Source: Neobacillus niacini (lineage in GTDB: Bacteria > Bacillota > Bacilli > Bacillales > Cytobacillaceae). Taken from it: a stretch of DNA of 64,000 nt. The notes under the pieces are model-generated. The model was not told where the DNA came from. It saw nothing but the letters and a program-made list of their open reading frames with translations, and did not search any database. Of this stretch, positions 16,438 through 25,669 are shown in pieces. Location: contig NZ_JACWFG010000003.1 in the NCBI RefSeq assembly GCF_019749295.1, positions 243,800 to 307,799 on the forward strand. Reading direction: 5' to 3'. The stretch's first letter is position 1. Each line of letters starts with the position of its first letter. The position numbers and the translations under genes are program-made.

Positions 16438-16467
16438 ACTAAGACCTAATATTCGGTCTTAGTTTTT
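16438..16467 (-). terminator. Terminator after efp
   Basis: ACTAAGACC/GGTCTTAGT stem with flanking A and T runs, just after the efp stop codon. Confidence 0.85.
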
Positions 16468-16474
16468 ATTGTTA

Positions 16475-17035
16475 TTATGCGCGAGAAACATAGGAAGCTT
16501 CAGTGGTATTAATAATCAATTTATCTCCTTGGTTAACGAAGAACGGAACTTGAACGGTAAGCCCTGTTTCAAGTGTAGCTGACTTGGTGCCCCCTGAAGA
16601 AGTATCACCTTTAATTCCTGGCTCCGTATCAGTAACCTCTAAAACAACGGTGTTTGGCAGTTCTACTCCAAGTGTTTCATGACCGTACATCATGATATGA
16701 ACTTCCATGTTTTCTCTTAGAAACTTTAATTCATACTCAATATTGTTTGCAGGCAGCTCTACTTGTTCGTAAGATTCCATATCCATAAATACATGCTGAT
16801 CGCCGCTTGCATATAGATATTGCATTTTACGATTATCAATTTGTGCTTTTTCAACCTTCTCACCGGCACGGAATGTTTTTTCTTGAATCGCACCATTACG
16901 AAGGTTACGAAGCTTAGAGCGGACAAAAGCTGCGCCTTTACCTGGTTTAACATGCTGGAAATCAAGAACGCGCCATAGGCCGCCATCAACCTCTATAGTT
17001 AAACCGGTTTTAAAATCATTAACAGAAATACTCAT
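16475..17035 (-). CDS. efp: Elongation factor P
   Basis: A 186-residue three-domain translation factor that rescues ribosomes stalled at polyproline stretches. The N-terminal KOW-like domain has the loop [16 protein letters not shown], containing the lysine modified in many bacteria (5-aminopentanol in B. subtilis). The two OB domains follow and end in [16 protein letters not shown]. It lies 20 bp downstream of papA, the classic Bacillus arrangement. Confidence 0.97.
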   Translation of the reverse strand: MSISVNDFKTGLTIEVDGGLWRVLDFQHVKPGKGAAFVRSKLRNLRNGAIQEKTFRAGEKVEKAQIDNRKMQYLYASGDQHVFMDMESYEQVELPANNIEYELKFLRENMEVHIMMYGHETLGVELPNTVVLEVTDTEPGIKGDTSSGGTKSATLETGLTVQVPFFVNQGDKLIINTTEASYVSRA

Positions 17036-17055
17036 GTTTTATCCTCCTATGTCTA

Positions 17056-18117
17056 CTACAAAATAATAAGTTCTTTAGTTGAATGAGTAAAAGTTTCGTT
17101 ATGGTCTTTGGTAATGAGAGTATCATCCTCAATCCGAACACCACCAAGACCTGGTATGTAGATACCTGGTTCAACAGTCACAATCATGCCTGGCTCAAGT
17201 ACGATATCTGAACGAAATGACAGTGTAGGACCTTCATGGACTTCAAGACCAATTCCGTGACCGGTTGAATGACCGAAATATTCTCCATAACCTTTTTCAG
17301 TTATGTAATCCCTTGTCAGTGCATCTGCCTCTTTACCTGTCATTCCAGGCTTTATACCAGCCATTCCTCTTGCCTGCGCTTCTAGTACAATGTCGTATAT
17401 TTCCTTCAGCTTAGCTTCAGGTTCTCCTACTGAAACAGTTCGTGTAATATCAGATACATAGCCGTTATAATAGGCACCAAAGTCCAAAGTAACAAAATCA
17501 CCTTTTTCAATAACTTTGTCACTTGCAACTCCATGTGGAAGTGCTGACCGATACCCTGACGCAACAATAATATCGAAAGAAGAAGAAGTTGCTCCTGCTT
17601 TTCTCATAAAGAACTCTAATTCATTGGATACTTCGAGCTCCGTTTTCCCTGGACGAATAAAATCCAATATATGCTTAAACGCAGCGTCGGCAATATCTGC
17701 TGCCACCTTTAATATCTTAATCTCTGAGTCAGTCTTAATCAAGCGTAACTTTTCAATTACACCTGAAACAGGAATAAGTTCTGCTTCTACTTCTTTTTCA
17801 TAAGCTTTATATGTAGCAAATGTTAAATGATCCTCTTCAAATCCAAGCTTTTTAATTCCCAGTTTTTTTGCTTGCTTTGCTACCTCTTCAACCAGCGACC
17901 CTGTCATTTTGACAATTTCATATCCTTCGCATTGGGTCGAAGCTTGCTCAACATACCGGAAGTCCGTAATAAATTGCGCTTTATCAGAACTTATGAGAAC
18001 TACTCCAGCCGATCCTGTAAAGTTTGTCATATAGCGACGGTTGTATTGGCTTGTAATTAAAAAACCATCAATTCCATATGTAGAAAAACTTGATCTTAAA
18101 TTATCTATCTTTCCCAT
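17056..18117 (-). CDS. papA: Xaa-Pro aminopeptidase (M24 family), YqhT/PapA-like
   Basis: A 353-residue cytosolic aminopeptidase that removes N-terminal residues preceding proline. An N-terminal creatinase-like domain (about residues 1-125) is followed by the pita-bread metallopeptidase fold. Its metal ligands lie in FVTLDFGAYYNGYVSDITRT, HGIGLEVHE, VTVEPGIY and GVRIEDD. It starts 104 bp from yqhR. In B. subtilis aroQ sits at that junction; here it is missing. Confidence 0.93.
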   Translation of the reverse strand: MGKIDNLRSSFSTYGIDGFLITSQYNRRYMTNFTGSAGVVLISSDKAQFITDFRYVEQASTQCEGYEIVKMTGSLVEEVAKQAKKLGIKKLGFEEDHLTFATYKAYEKEVEAELIPVSGVIEKLRLIKTDSEIKILKVAADIADAAFKHILDFIRPGKTELEVSNELEFFMRKAGATSSSFDIIVASGYRSALPHGVASDKVIEKGDFVTLDFGAYYNGYVSDITRTVSVGEPEAKLKEIYDIVLEAQARGMAGIKPGMTGKEADALTRDYITEKGYGEYFGHSTGHGIGLEVHEGPTLSFRSDIVLEPGMIVTVEPGIYIPGLGGVRIEDDTLITKDHNETFTHSTKELIIL

Positions 18118-18221
18118 CTTCTTCCACTCTCCCGTATGTATTCCAGCAGCAAAAAAATGCCTTCTTCAATAATATCAACCATTATTTTAACACATCTCAT
18201 CCTCTAAAGACTAATAAAGCG

Positions 18222-18719
18222 TTAAGATGCTGTCTCATTTTCTTCCATATGGTTTATTTCATACTCATAGTTAATCGAATACCCTATAAATAATCCATAT
18301 ACAAGATATATACATACTGACGTAATAACCGTATTACGGCTTAAGTCTAAAAATGGCTTCATGTCAGGGAAGATCGGGTTCAATACCAAGTATACGAGCA
18401 GAAAAAGTACAATACCATACCCTAAACCTAACCAAATACCATTATATTTCTTTAAGGCAATAGAATAAACAAATGCTGCACCCACCGATAATATCCCCAG
18501 TAAAATGATTGAAATTACAGTGCCGAGCCATTTATTTTTCCAGTCCCCTAATGCCCATGGGTCCAATATAATATTAGGACGAATTTCAGTAAAATTAAAA
18601 TAGTATGCTAATAAACCAATAGTCCCCCAAAACAGACCACCAACTAAACCCGTCCAAAAAACAACTGTTGAAAAAGACATAGGTTTTGGATAATTGGATT
18701 TTTCTTTACTGTTAACCAT
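18222..18719 (-). CDS. yqhR: YqhR-like membrane protein
   Basis: A 165-residue protein with four membrane helices and short polar ends, recognisable by position and by the motif GLVGGLFWGTIGLLAYYFNFTEIRPN. Function is unknown. It is near papA in Bacillus, and here directly upstream of it on the same strand. A ribosome-binding site AAAGGAGG precedes the start. Confidence 0.8.
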   Translation of the reverse strand: MVNSKEKSNYPKPMSFSTVVFWTGLVGGLFWGTIGLLAYYFNFTEIRPNIILDPWALGDWKNKWLGTVISIILLGILSVGAAFVYSIALKKYNGIWLGLGYGIVLFLLVYLVLNPIFPDMKPFLDLSRNTVITSVCIYLVYGLFIGYSINYEYEINHMEENETAS

Positions 18720-19057
18720 AATAAAACCTCCTTTAAAGGTGTTTTTTTATTTATAGAGTAGAATTCAACCATATTATGCCCTTTCTCCGTTAATGACTTG
18801 CATAGAATAAATTTTTTAATTGGAAATATTATGTCTTCCTAGAGGTTTTTTCATATATGAAGTAGAATAAAATTAAGTACATACAATTAATATTTATATT
18901 TGGTAATCTCACTCTGTTTCTTTGGAAGTAATACAAAAGAACCAACACAGAGTGAGTTTATATATCAGCTAATAGCTAAAAATTTATTAAAACATTATTA
19001 TTTATGAGTTTAAAAAATTAAGAAAATGATTATGATGCTGTTAGGGAGGTGGCTTTC
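18720..19057. promoter_or_regulatory. Divergent intergenic region with a long stem-loop at 18908-18956
   Basis: No ORF is visible in this AT-rich spacer between yqhR and yqhP. It contains a perfect 10-bp inverted repeat, CTCACTCTGT and ACAGAGTGAG, separated by 29 nt. The hairpin lacks a T run on either side, so a terminator is unlikely; an operator or RNA structure upstream of yqhP is possible. The promoters of both genes should lie here. Confidence 0.35.
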
Positions 19058-19441
19058 TTGAAAAATCGGATTTCCGTTCCTTTGGTTGGTAGTGTTATTG
19101 TTTTAGGGATAATTGGCATTATTGGAGCATTAACAAGTGATCCAATTGGTTTTCTAAAGAATATCGCAGTGTTCGCATTGATCGGTGTGGCCATATATTT
19201 TGTTTTTAGGCTAATTCGCAGATCGAACCCTAGAAATAAAGAGCAGCAGGCTTTTATTAAAGCAGCTAAGAAATCGAAAAAAAGATTACAAACTAAAGGT
19301 GGAGAAAATTCTCCAAAAAGTACATCTTTTGGTTCCCTTACGTCTTTAAAGAAAAGCAAGAAGACAAAAAAGAAATCCCCTGTACACTTAACAGTCATCG
19401 ATGGTAAAAAAGGCAAAAAGAAAAATCGAGCGTCGTTATAA
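19058..19441 (+). CDS. yqhP: YqhP-like (SA1362 family) membrane protein
   Basis: A small protein of 127 residues with two membrane helices (about residues 3-45) and a highly basic Lys-rich C-terminal half (KKSKKRLQTKG, KKSKKTKKKS) that probably touches nucleic acid or lipid. Function is unknown. I chose the TTG start at 19058, 8 nt after GGGAGG; an upstream GTG overlaps that ribosome-binding site. It is convergent with the patatin gene. Confidence 0.78.
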   Translation: MKNRISVPLVGSVIVLGIIGIIGALTSDPIGFLKNIAVFALIGVAIYFVFRLIRRSNPRNKEQQAFIKAAKKSKKRLQTKGGENSPKSTSFGSLTSLKKSKKTKKKSPVHLTVIDGKKGKKKNRASL

Positions 19442-19455
19442 ACGCTCGATTTTTT
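19421..19455. terminator. Bidirectional terminator between yqhP and the patatin gene
   Basis: AAAAATCGAGCGT/ACGCTCGATTTTT stem, overlapping the last yqhP codons; T runs on both strands. Confidence 0.88.
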
Positions 19456-19474
19456 AATGGGCATGATTGGAAAG

Positions 19475-20368
19475 TTAATAGCACCAAGACCTAAAGAATT
19501 TTTCTGCAGAATTCCGACCTAATTCGAATAACTCCTGTTTCTTTTCGTCTGTCAAATGGAACTCGACGGTCAATGCACCCTCAGTGGGAATAAATATGAT
19601 ATTTTTTTCATGTTTCCTAGAAATATAACGTGAATCATGTGCATCCTTCATTGTTTCAAATAATGCTCCAAACAATTGAATGGCATTCTTAATCTGATGT
19701 TTTTCGTGCTCGTATTCACTTGCGCTTAACTTAATCCCAATTACCGGCCTTACTTTTTGAAGATTTTCCCGATCAAAAAGCCACATTGGAAAATTACTTA
19801 ATACTCCCCCATCGACCAAAACATTTACTCCATCCATAGATTTCAATTTCACAGGTTCAAAGAAATACGGAATACTGCAGCTCATTCTCACTGCTTTTGC
19901 AATTGAAAAGGAGCCAGGGGAAATACCGTATTTAACTAAGTCATCCGGCAGCACAACTAACCTGCCGTTTGAAAGGTCTGAAGCAATGATTCTTAGGTTT
20001 TGAGGAGGCAGGTCTGAAAATGTTTTAACCCCTTTGGCTGCTAATTTTTCCTCAATCCATTTTTCTAACTCATTCCCTTTATATAATCCTAACTTCCAAT
20101 AAACAAACAGCCATTTTGCCAGTGGAAAAGGAATAATCATTTTCCTTGCGTCAAGAAATTTAGTTAGATCCAGTTCGTCAAGAAGTTGTTCCATTTCACC
20201 GCTCCGGTAACCCGCAGCAATTAATGCCGCTACAATTGATCCTGCACTCGTCCCAGCAACCCTTTCAAATTGAAAACCTCTTTTTTCAATTTCTTGGATG
20301 GCCCCTATTAGGGCAAAGCCTTTAATTCCTCCCCCAGAAAAAACACCGTCTATTTTCATGGCAGCCAC
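19475..20368 (-). CDS. yqhO: Patatin-like phospholipase, YqhO-like
   Basis: A 297-residue serine lipid hydrolase with the oxyanion-hole motif GGGIKGFA (about residues 11-18), the nucleophile elbow GTSAGS (about 39-44) and the catalytic aspartate in VDGGVLSNFP. It acts on lipid acyl esters; the physiological substrate is unknown. There is no signal peptide, so it is probably cytosolic or membrane-associated. The gene stands alone, convergent with yqhP, as in B. subtilis. Confidence 0.9.
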   Translation of the reverse strand: MAAMKIDGVFSGGGIKGFALIGAIQEIEKRGFQFERVAGTSAGSIVAALIAAGYRSGEMEQLLDELDLTKFLDARKMIIPFPLAKWLFVYWKLGLYKGNELEKWIEEKLAAKGVKTFSDLPPQNLRIIASDLSNGRLVVLPDDLVKYGISPGSFSIAKAVRMSCSIPYFFEPVKLKSMDGVNVLVDGGVLSNFPMWLFDRENLQKVRPVIGIKLSASEYEHEKHQIKNAIQLFGALFETMKDAHDSRYISRKHEKNIIFIPTEGALTVEFHLTDEKKQELFELGRNSAEKFFRSWCY

Positions 20369-20443
20369 TCCTAAAGTAACTCATTGTTACATTTTTAAGC
20401 AGCAGCCTCAAAAAATAGTACAGTGTACAAGTAGAAAATTTTT

Positions 20444-21487
20444 TTATGTGAAATATTCAACAACAGCATTTGGAAAGAATTCATTTATATAATTGCGTAT
20501 TGTGGTTTCTAACTCATTCGCTTCTTCAGTTGGATAAACATATTTGCCAATTCCATATCTGCCCCATTTGTATTTACGCTTTTCTTCATCCATTTCCAGC
20601 TTCGTTTTTGGGTACCTCTTTGCAATGACATTTTTTGCCGGTTTAGTAAAACGATGTTGAATGAGTTCAAAGGTTAAATTAGGCACTTCAATTCCAGTAA
20701 GCTCTTCACTTAATCGCTCGAATAATTCACGGTAGCCTTCCTTCCAATCTTCATGTAAATAAATAGGAGCTATGATAAACCCTAGTGGATAATTTGCCTT
20801 TGCTACCTTCCTTGCGGCTGACAAACGATCTTCAAAGGAAGATGTACCTGGTTCAAAGTTTTTTATCACATAACGTGAGTTAACACTGAAACGGAATCGA
20901 GTCCGCCCATTGTGGTTAGCATCAAGTAGATGGTCTACATGATGGAACTTCGTAACAAACCGCAGCAAGCCAAATTCTGACTGTCCTATGAATTCGATAG
21001 TTTTTTTTAGGGAATGTGTAAGATGATCCAATCCAACGATGTCGGAGGTACAAGCAGCTTCAAACCGCGTAATTTCCGGCTTTCGCTCATCCATATACTT
21101 TTGGGCTTGTTCAAAAATTTCATCTAGATTTACATATGTTCGAATATATGGTTTACTGCCAAGTGTTGTTTGTAAATAGCAATAATGGCAATGCCCCATG
21201 CAGCCAGTGGCCAGCGGAATCGCATATTCTGCAGAAGGCTTGGAAGTATCAAATTTCAGCGTTTTCCTTATTCCCACAACTAGGGTAGATTTTGCATTTC
21301 GGTATTTTTGAAGTTCATTATCCCCTGGTAAATCACGTATCTGGTTATGCGAAGTAGTCTCTCGTATTTCTAAATTTAACTTTTCGAATTTCTCTTTCAG
21401 TTCTCTTCCAAGAGGGTATTCTAATGCTCTAGGTTCAAAGTATACTAATTGAGGCATAAAAGGTTCCAAGTTGATTCCTCTTTTCAT
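20444..21487 (-). CDS. splB: Spore photoproduct lyase
   Basis: A 347-residue radical SAM enzyme that repairs the thymine dimer unique to UV-damaged spores. The [4Fe-4S] motif is GCMGHCHYCYLQ (CxxxCxxC). Conserved downstream stretches include FEAACTSDIVGLDHLTHSL and RFRFSVNSRYVI. The upstream partner gene splA of B. subtilis is absent. It is typical of spore formers and supports the organism call. Confidence 0.93.
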   Translation of the reverse strand: MKRGINLEPFMPQLVYFEPRALEYPLGRELKEKFEKLNLEIRETTSHNQIRDLPGDNELQKYRNAKSTLVVGIRKTLKFDTSKPSAEYAIPLATGCMGHCHYCYLQTTLGSKPYIRTYVNLDEIFEQAQKYMDERKPEITRFEAACTSDIVGLDHLTHSLKKTIEFIGQSEFGLLRFVTKFHHVDHLLDANHNGRTRFRFSVNSRYVIKNFEPGTSSFEDRLSAARKVAKANYPLGFIIAPIYLHEDWKEGYRELFERLSEELTGIEVPNLTFELIQHRFTKPAKNVIAKRYPKTKLEMDEEKRKYKWGRYGIGKYVYPTEEANELETTIRNYINEFFPNAVVEYFT

Positions 21488-21656
21488 CCTGTTTTTTATA
21501 GTATGAACATTTAATAATGATTAACATTGTTCAAAATTTGGTTATTTTTTGTCTACAAATTGTTCACTTTCATACTCTCTTTCTTCATATCATCAACACA
21601 AAAGTTCTCTATACTTTACCTATTAATTAGCATTACAAGTAAAGGCAGGGAACTTA

Positions 21657-23453
21657 ATGACCATTCTAAAAGAAACCATTAAAGTATATGAAATGACTTG
21701 TGCATCCTGTGAAAAGCGGGTAGAAAGAACAGTAAAAAAAGTAGATGGAGTACAACATGTAAAGGCTAGTTTTAGTGGTCAATATGCTGAGATTGAATAT
21801 AATGGTGAACGTTGTAACATGAAAGAAATAAAATCAGCCATTCATAGTGTGGGTTACAGCACAGAAAATCCAAAAGACTTTAAGTTTATTGGCATTCTAA
21901 TCGCGGCAGCGGCGGTTGTGCTGTTAGGAATCAATTCCGGAGCTTATGATATGGAATCACAACTAAATAACGCTTCTTATGCTGTGTTATTTGTTGTAGG
22001 TGTGATTACCTCCATTCACTGTGTGGGAATGTGCGGCGGGATTATGCTCTCACAGAGTATTGGAAAAGAGAGTAAAAACAAATTCGAGGCCATAAAGCCG
22101 GCTCTTTTATATAATGCCGGAAGAGTAATCGCCTATACGCTCCTAGGCGGCATAGTAGGTGCAATAGGTTCGATATTCGCTCTTTCTCTTACAGTAAAAG
22201 CCGGTTTACAGCTATTTGCTGGTGTTTTCATGATTATGATGGGCTTTAATATGGCAGGATTTAAAGCTTTCAGGAAGTTACAAATTAAATTACCTAATGC
22301 AGCATGCAGAGCCATGAGTAAACCAAGAGCCCCATTTTTTGTTGGACTTCTCAATGGATTAATGCCCTGCGGACCTTTACAAACTATGCAAATCTTTGCA
22401 TTAGGAACTGGAAGTGCAGCTGCTGGAGCATTTTCTATGTTCGTGTTTTCAATTGGTACTGTTCCATTAATGTTAACGTTCGGTGCATTATCAGGATTAT
22501 TAAGTAAAGGATATACAAAGAAAATCCTCAAATTCAGCGGTATTTTAATCATAATGCTTGGTCTTCTTATGAGTAATAGAGGTCTTGCTCTAGCAGGAAT
22601 GAATTTGAACCCCATGGGTATCATGGCTAATGTTGGAGCGTTCGGGGAGTCTAACAGCTCATCTGAATCATCCATGGCAATTAAAGCAACTATTAAAGAT
22701 GGTGTTCAGGTTTTAAATATGAGTGCGAAAGTCAGCGGCTATACTCCGAATACACTTTATGTACAAAAAGGCCTTCCTGTAAAATGGGTTGTTGAAGGCG
22801 AAGAGATTACTGGCTGTAACAATACAATCGTTGTACCAGATATGAATATTCAACAGAAGCTGCAAAGTGGAAATAACTTAATTGAATTTACTCCTGGTGA
22901 AGAAGATTTAAACTTTAGCTGCTGGATGGGAATGAAGCGGGGTGTCATTAAGGTAGTAGATAACCTTGAGGCAATTACTGCGGAAAGTAGTGATGGCGAT
23001 GGCCTTGATACTGCTGTTACTGCGCAAGCAGAGAGTGCCGCACCAACACAGGCAAGTATTTACGGTGAAGATATTAGCAAGACTGCTACAGAGCGCTTGG
23101 TTAAAAAAGCAGAAATAACTTCTACTGAGCAGAGTATTACTATAAAAGGGACTGGATATGAATTTGAACCGCTGATAATGGTGGTTAATAAAGGTCTGCA
23201 TACGAAAATGACTCTGGACTTAACAACCTTTGATAATGCTGACGGTTATTTTATGATATTGAATTCCTCCACTATGCAGATTGTTACCGTTTTTACAGGC
23301 TCAAAAGGCATCAATAATATTGATTTTACTATTAATAATATTGGCTCTTATGGGGTCTACCTAAATGAACAAAAATTACTTGGAATTATTGAAGTAGTAG
23401 AGGATGTAAATTCGGTAAACTTAGAAGAAATAAGAGCTAAATACCTTAAATAA
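21657..23453 (+). CDS. HMA - TauE/SafE-like membrane - cupredoxin-like fusion protein
   Basis: A 598-residue fusion with four parts: an HMA metal-binding domain (about residues 8-72, Cys15-x-x-Cys18 in MTCASCEKR), a six-helix TauE/SafE-UreH-like membrane region (about 105-325, with SIHCVGMCGG and NGLMPCGPLQTMQ), a cupredoxin-like extracellular domain (about 345-437, with GCNNTIVVPDM and CWMGMKRG), and a final beta domain of about 130 residues. It probably moves or stages copper across the membrane. It starts behind AAAGGCAGGGA and is convergent with the two-component genes. Copper as substrate is inferred from domains and neighbours. Confidence 0.85.
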   Translation: MTILKETIKVYEMTCASCEKRVERTVKKVDGVQHVKASFSGQYAEIEYNGERCNMKEIKSAIHSVGYSTENPKDFKFIGILIAAAAVVLLGINSGAYDMESQLNNASYAVLFVVGVITSIHCVGMCGGIMLSQSIGKESKNKFEAIKPALLYNAGRVIAYTLLGGIVGAIGSIFALSLTVKAGLQLFAGVFMIMMGFNMAGFKAFRKLQIKLPNAACRAMSKPRAPFFVGLLNGLMPCGPLQTMQIFALGTGSAAAGAFSMFVFSIGTVPLMLTFGALSGLLSKGYTKKILKFSGILIIMLGLLMSNRGLALAGMNLNPMGIMANVGAFGESNSSSESSMAIKATIKDGVQVLNMSAKVSGYTPNTLYVQKGLPVKWVVEGEEITGCNNTIVVPDMNIQQKLQSGNNLIEFTPGEEDLNFSCWMGMKRGVIKVVDNLEAITAESSDGDGLDTAVTAQAESAAPTQASIYGEDISKTATERLVKKAEITSTEQSITIKGTGYEFEPLIMVVNKGLHTKMTLDLTTFDNADGYFMILNSSTMQIVTVFTGSKGINNIDFTINNIGSYGVYLNEQKLLGIIEVVEDVNSVNLEEIRAKYLK

Positions 23454-23455
23454 TA

Positions 23456-23497
23456 AAAAAAGAGCTTTGGTAATCGATTTGATTATCAAAGCTCATT
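23456..23497. terminator. Bidirectional terminator between the copper fusion gene and the sensor kinase
   Basis: GAGCTTTG/CAAAGCTC stem with poly-A/T flanks; it overlaps the stop codon of the kinase gene. Confidence 0.75.
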
Positions 23498-24854
23498 CAT
23501 TTAAATAAATCTTCACAGTAGTACCTTTGCCATCCTCACTTGCAACCTGAATCTTAGCATTGTGAAGTTCTAGGATATTCTTAACAATCGTTAATCCAAT
23601 ACCGTTGCCTTCAATTTGATTTCTACTTATGTCCCCTCTATACAGCCTTTCAAAAATAAAAGGTAAGTCTTCCTGTTTGATCCCGATTCCGTTATCAATC
23701 ACTTCGATAATGATCTTTTTCTTTTCTTTATATAGTTTAATAAGCACCTTTCCATTTTCCTCGGTAAATTTCAGTGAATTTGATAATATATTTATTATTA
23801 CTTGTTTCATTTTATCTTTATCTGCGATGATTTGATATTCATCTGGGAGAATCTCATATTCAATACTTATCTTTTTGTTTTCAGCACCCATTAAGAAATC
23901 CTTGCAAATCTCTGAAATTAATTGATCCAGGAAGATAGGTTCATAATTTAGCTTTATACTCTCTGATTCAAATTCCTTTAATAAATTTAAGTCATTTATT
24001 AATTTTCCAAACCGAATGACTTCCTCATTTAAATAATTTAATCCTTCTTTTGTTACAGGAGAAATTCCATCAATCATAGCCTCAAGATTGTTCTGTAAAA
24101 TGTTTAATGGGGTTCTAATCTCATGCGTAATGTCAGACACCAGCCTTTTTCTAAGGGTGTCCTGATACTTTAACTTTCCGGCAAGTATATTCACACTCTT
24201 TCTTAGATCCTCTAACTCTACAATATTACTTTTAATACTAGATTCTGTATTAAAGTTACCTTGTGATAAACTTACAGACATTTTAGCTACTTCTCTTATC
24301 GGGGTAGAAAATTGTTTTGAAAAATAGAGACTCAGGCTAATGATGATAATAAGAGCGAGTGCACCACTGACAATAATACTTTTGTTGATAGATGACTTGA
24401 AGGTTAAATCTTCCTCCGACAAAAGCACTGATGAATATTGCCCGATATCTACAAAACCAACAACTTTACCATCCACTTTTATTTCAAATGTCTTCGTTGA
24501 ATAAATACCGCCATCATGCCCAGTCATTTCTCCAATATGGATTTGAGTATTTAAGTCATCCGGATCCATTCCCCAAACGGCCTGTTTGCTGCTATCTAAA
24601 AGCGTCAAACAATAGTTGCCCATATATGCCTCATGCATTAATTCGATACCTGTTTTTGGGGTCCACTTCCCTTCCCTTTTGTAGGCTTCCTCAAAATAAG
24701 ATACGATTCTGTCGTACCTCTTGTTTTGGATATCAATCATGTATTCATTAAATTTATTGGAAACCGTCATATTAACAAAAACAGTAACCAGCAGGATGGC
24801 TGAAACAACAGATAGTACCAATAAAATACTTAATCTTCTGCTGATAGATTGCAC
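23493..24854 (-). CDS. Membrane sensor histidine kinase
   Basis: A 453-residue kinase with two membrane helices (about residues 10-30 and 160-180) around an extracellular sensor of about 125 residues. A HAMP-like linker follows, then an H-box with the phospho-accepting His near residue 244 (SDITHEIRTPLN), and an ATPase domain with N box (QVIINILSNSLKFT), G1 (DNGIGIKQED) and G2 (GNGIGL). It directly follows the response regulator gene on the same strand. The signal is not shown by the sequence; copper or envelope stress is suggested by the neighbours. Confidence 0.92.
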   Translation of the reverse strand: MQSISRRLSILLVLSVVSAILLVTVFVNMTVSNKFNEYMIDIQNKRYDRIVSYFEEAYKREGKWTPKTGIELMHEAYMGNYCLTLLDSSKQAVWGMDPDDLNTQIHIGEMTGHDGGIYSTKTFEIKVDGKVVGFVDIGQYSSVLLSEEDLTFKSSINKSIIVSGALALIIIISLSLYFSKQFSTPIREVAKMSVSLSQGNFNTESSIKSNIVELEDLRKSVNILAGKLKYQDTLRKRLVSDITHEIRTPLNILQNNLEAMIDGISPVTKEGLNYLNEEVIRFGKLINDLNLLKEFESESIKLNYEPIFLDQLISEICKDFLMGAENKKISIEYEILPDEYQIIADKDKMKQVIINILSNSLKFTEENGKVLIKLYKEKKKIIIEVIDNGIGIKQEDLPFIFERLYRGDISRNQIEGNGIGLTIVKNILELHNAKIQVASEDGKGTTVKIYLNE

Positions 24855-25541
24855 TTACTTCTCACCGCCAAACTTATATCCTGCTTTCATTACCGTAATG
24901 ATATATTTAGGGTTCTTCGTGTCTTGTTCTATCTTTTTACGGATATTTTTTATATGCACATCAATGGTTCGATCATAGCCATTAAAATCTACTCCAAAGA
25001 TTTTATCAATCAGCTGTTCCCTAGATAACACATTTCCTTTTGCCGTAACCAGCGCACAAATAATATCAAATTCATTAGGTGTAAAAGGAATCTCTTGCCC
25101 CAATATTCGAACGGATCTTTTATCACAATCAATCAATAAATAACCATCGTTAAATATTATCTTCGATGATGGAAACTTAGATCCTATCCTCCTAAATAAG
25201 GCATTAACTCTAGCTGTTAATTCTCTAGGGCTAAATGGCTTCACCAAATACTCATCCGCACCAATATTTAATCCTTCTATTTTGTCATTTAATGCTCCCT
25301 TTGCTGTCAGCATAAAGATATGCACATCAGAGGATTGCCGGATTATTTTACATATCTCTTCTCCACTTATATCAGGAAGCATTAAATCAAGAATAATTAA
25401 TTTAAAATCTTCTGTAGTAAAAATATCTAACCCTTTTAACCCTGTTGCTGCGCTATGGACGATGTAACCCTCTTTTTCCAAATAGCCTTTAATCACTGTA
25501 GACACACTAGTTTCATCTTCTATCAGCAAAATATGATTCAT
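24855..25541 (-). CDS. OmpR/PhoB-family response regulator
   Basis: A 228-residue regulator with a receiver domain (acidic pocket IEDE, phospho-acceptor Asp near residue 52 in LIILDLMLPD, Thr in FMLTAKG, Lys in LVKPFSPRELTARV) and a C-terminal winged helix (GYDRTIDVHIKNIRKKIE). It is encoded immediately before its kinase, with no gap, and about 130 bp from the copA end. Regulation of the copper genes is a reasonable guess. Confidence 0.93.
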   Translation of the reverse strand: MNHILLIEDETSVSTVIKGYLEKEGYIVHSAATGLKGLDIFTTEDFKLIILDLMLPDISGEEICKIIRQSSDVHIFMLTAKGALNDKIEGLNIGADEYLVKPFSPRELTARVNALFRRIGSKFPSSKIIFNDGYLLIDCDKRSVRILGQEIPFTPNEFDIICALVTAKGNVLSREQLIDKIFGVDFNGYDRTIDVHIKNIRKKIEQDTKNPKYIITVMKAGYKFGGEK

Positions 25542-25615
25542 CCTATTTCACCCAGCCTAGTAAATTTGATTCCTTATAAGATAAGTATAATAGTTAAAGA
25601 TAGTGAAAAATGTGA

Positions 25616-25647
25616 AAAAGGCTGACAATTATGTGTCAGCCTTTTTT
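25616..25647 (-). terminator. Terminator after copA
   Basis: AAAAAGGCTGACA/TGTCAGCCTTTTTT hairpin with a 4-nt loop, just beyond the copA stop codon; also usable in the other direction. Confidence 0.88.
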
Positions 25648-25669
25648 GTTGAACGAAGAAGTTTCACAA

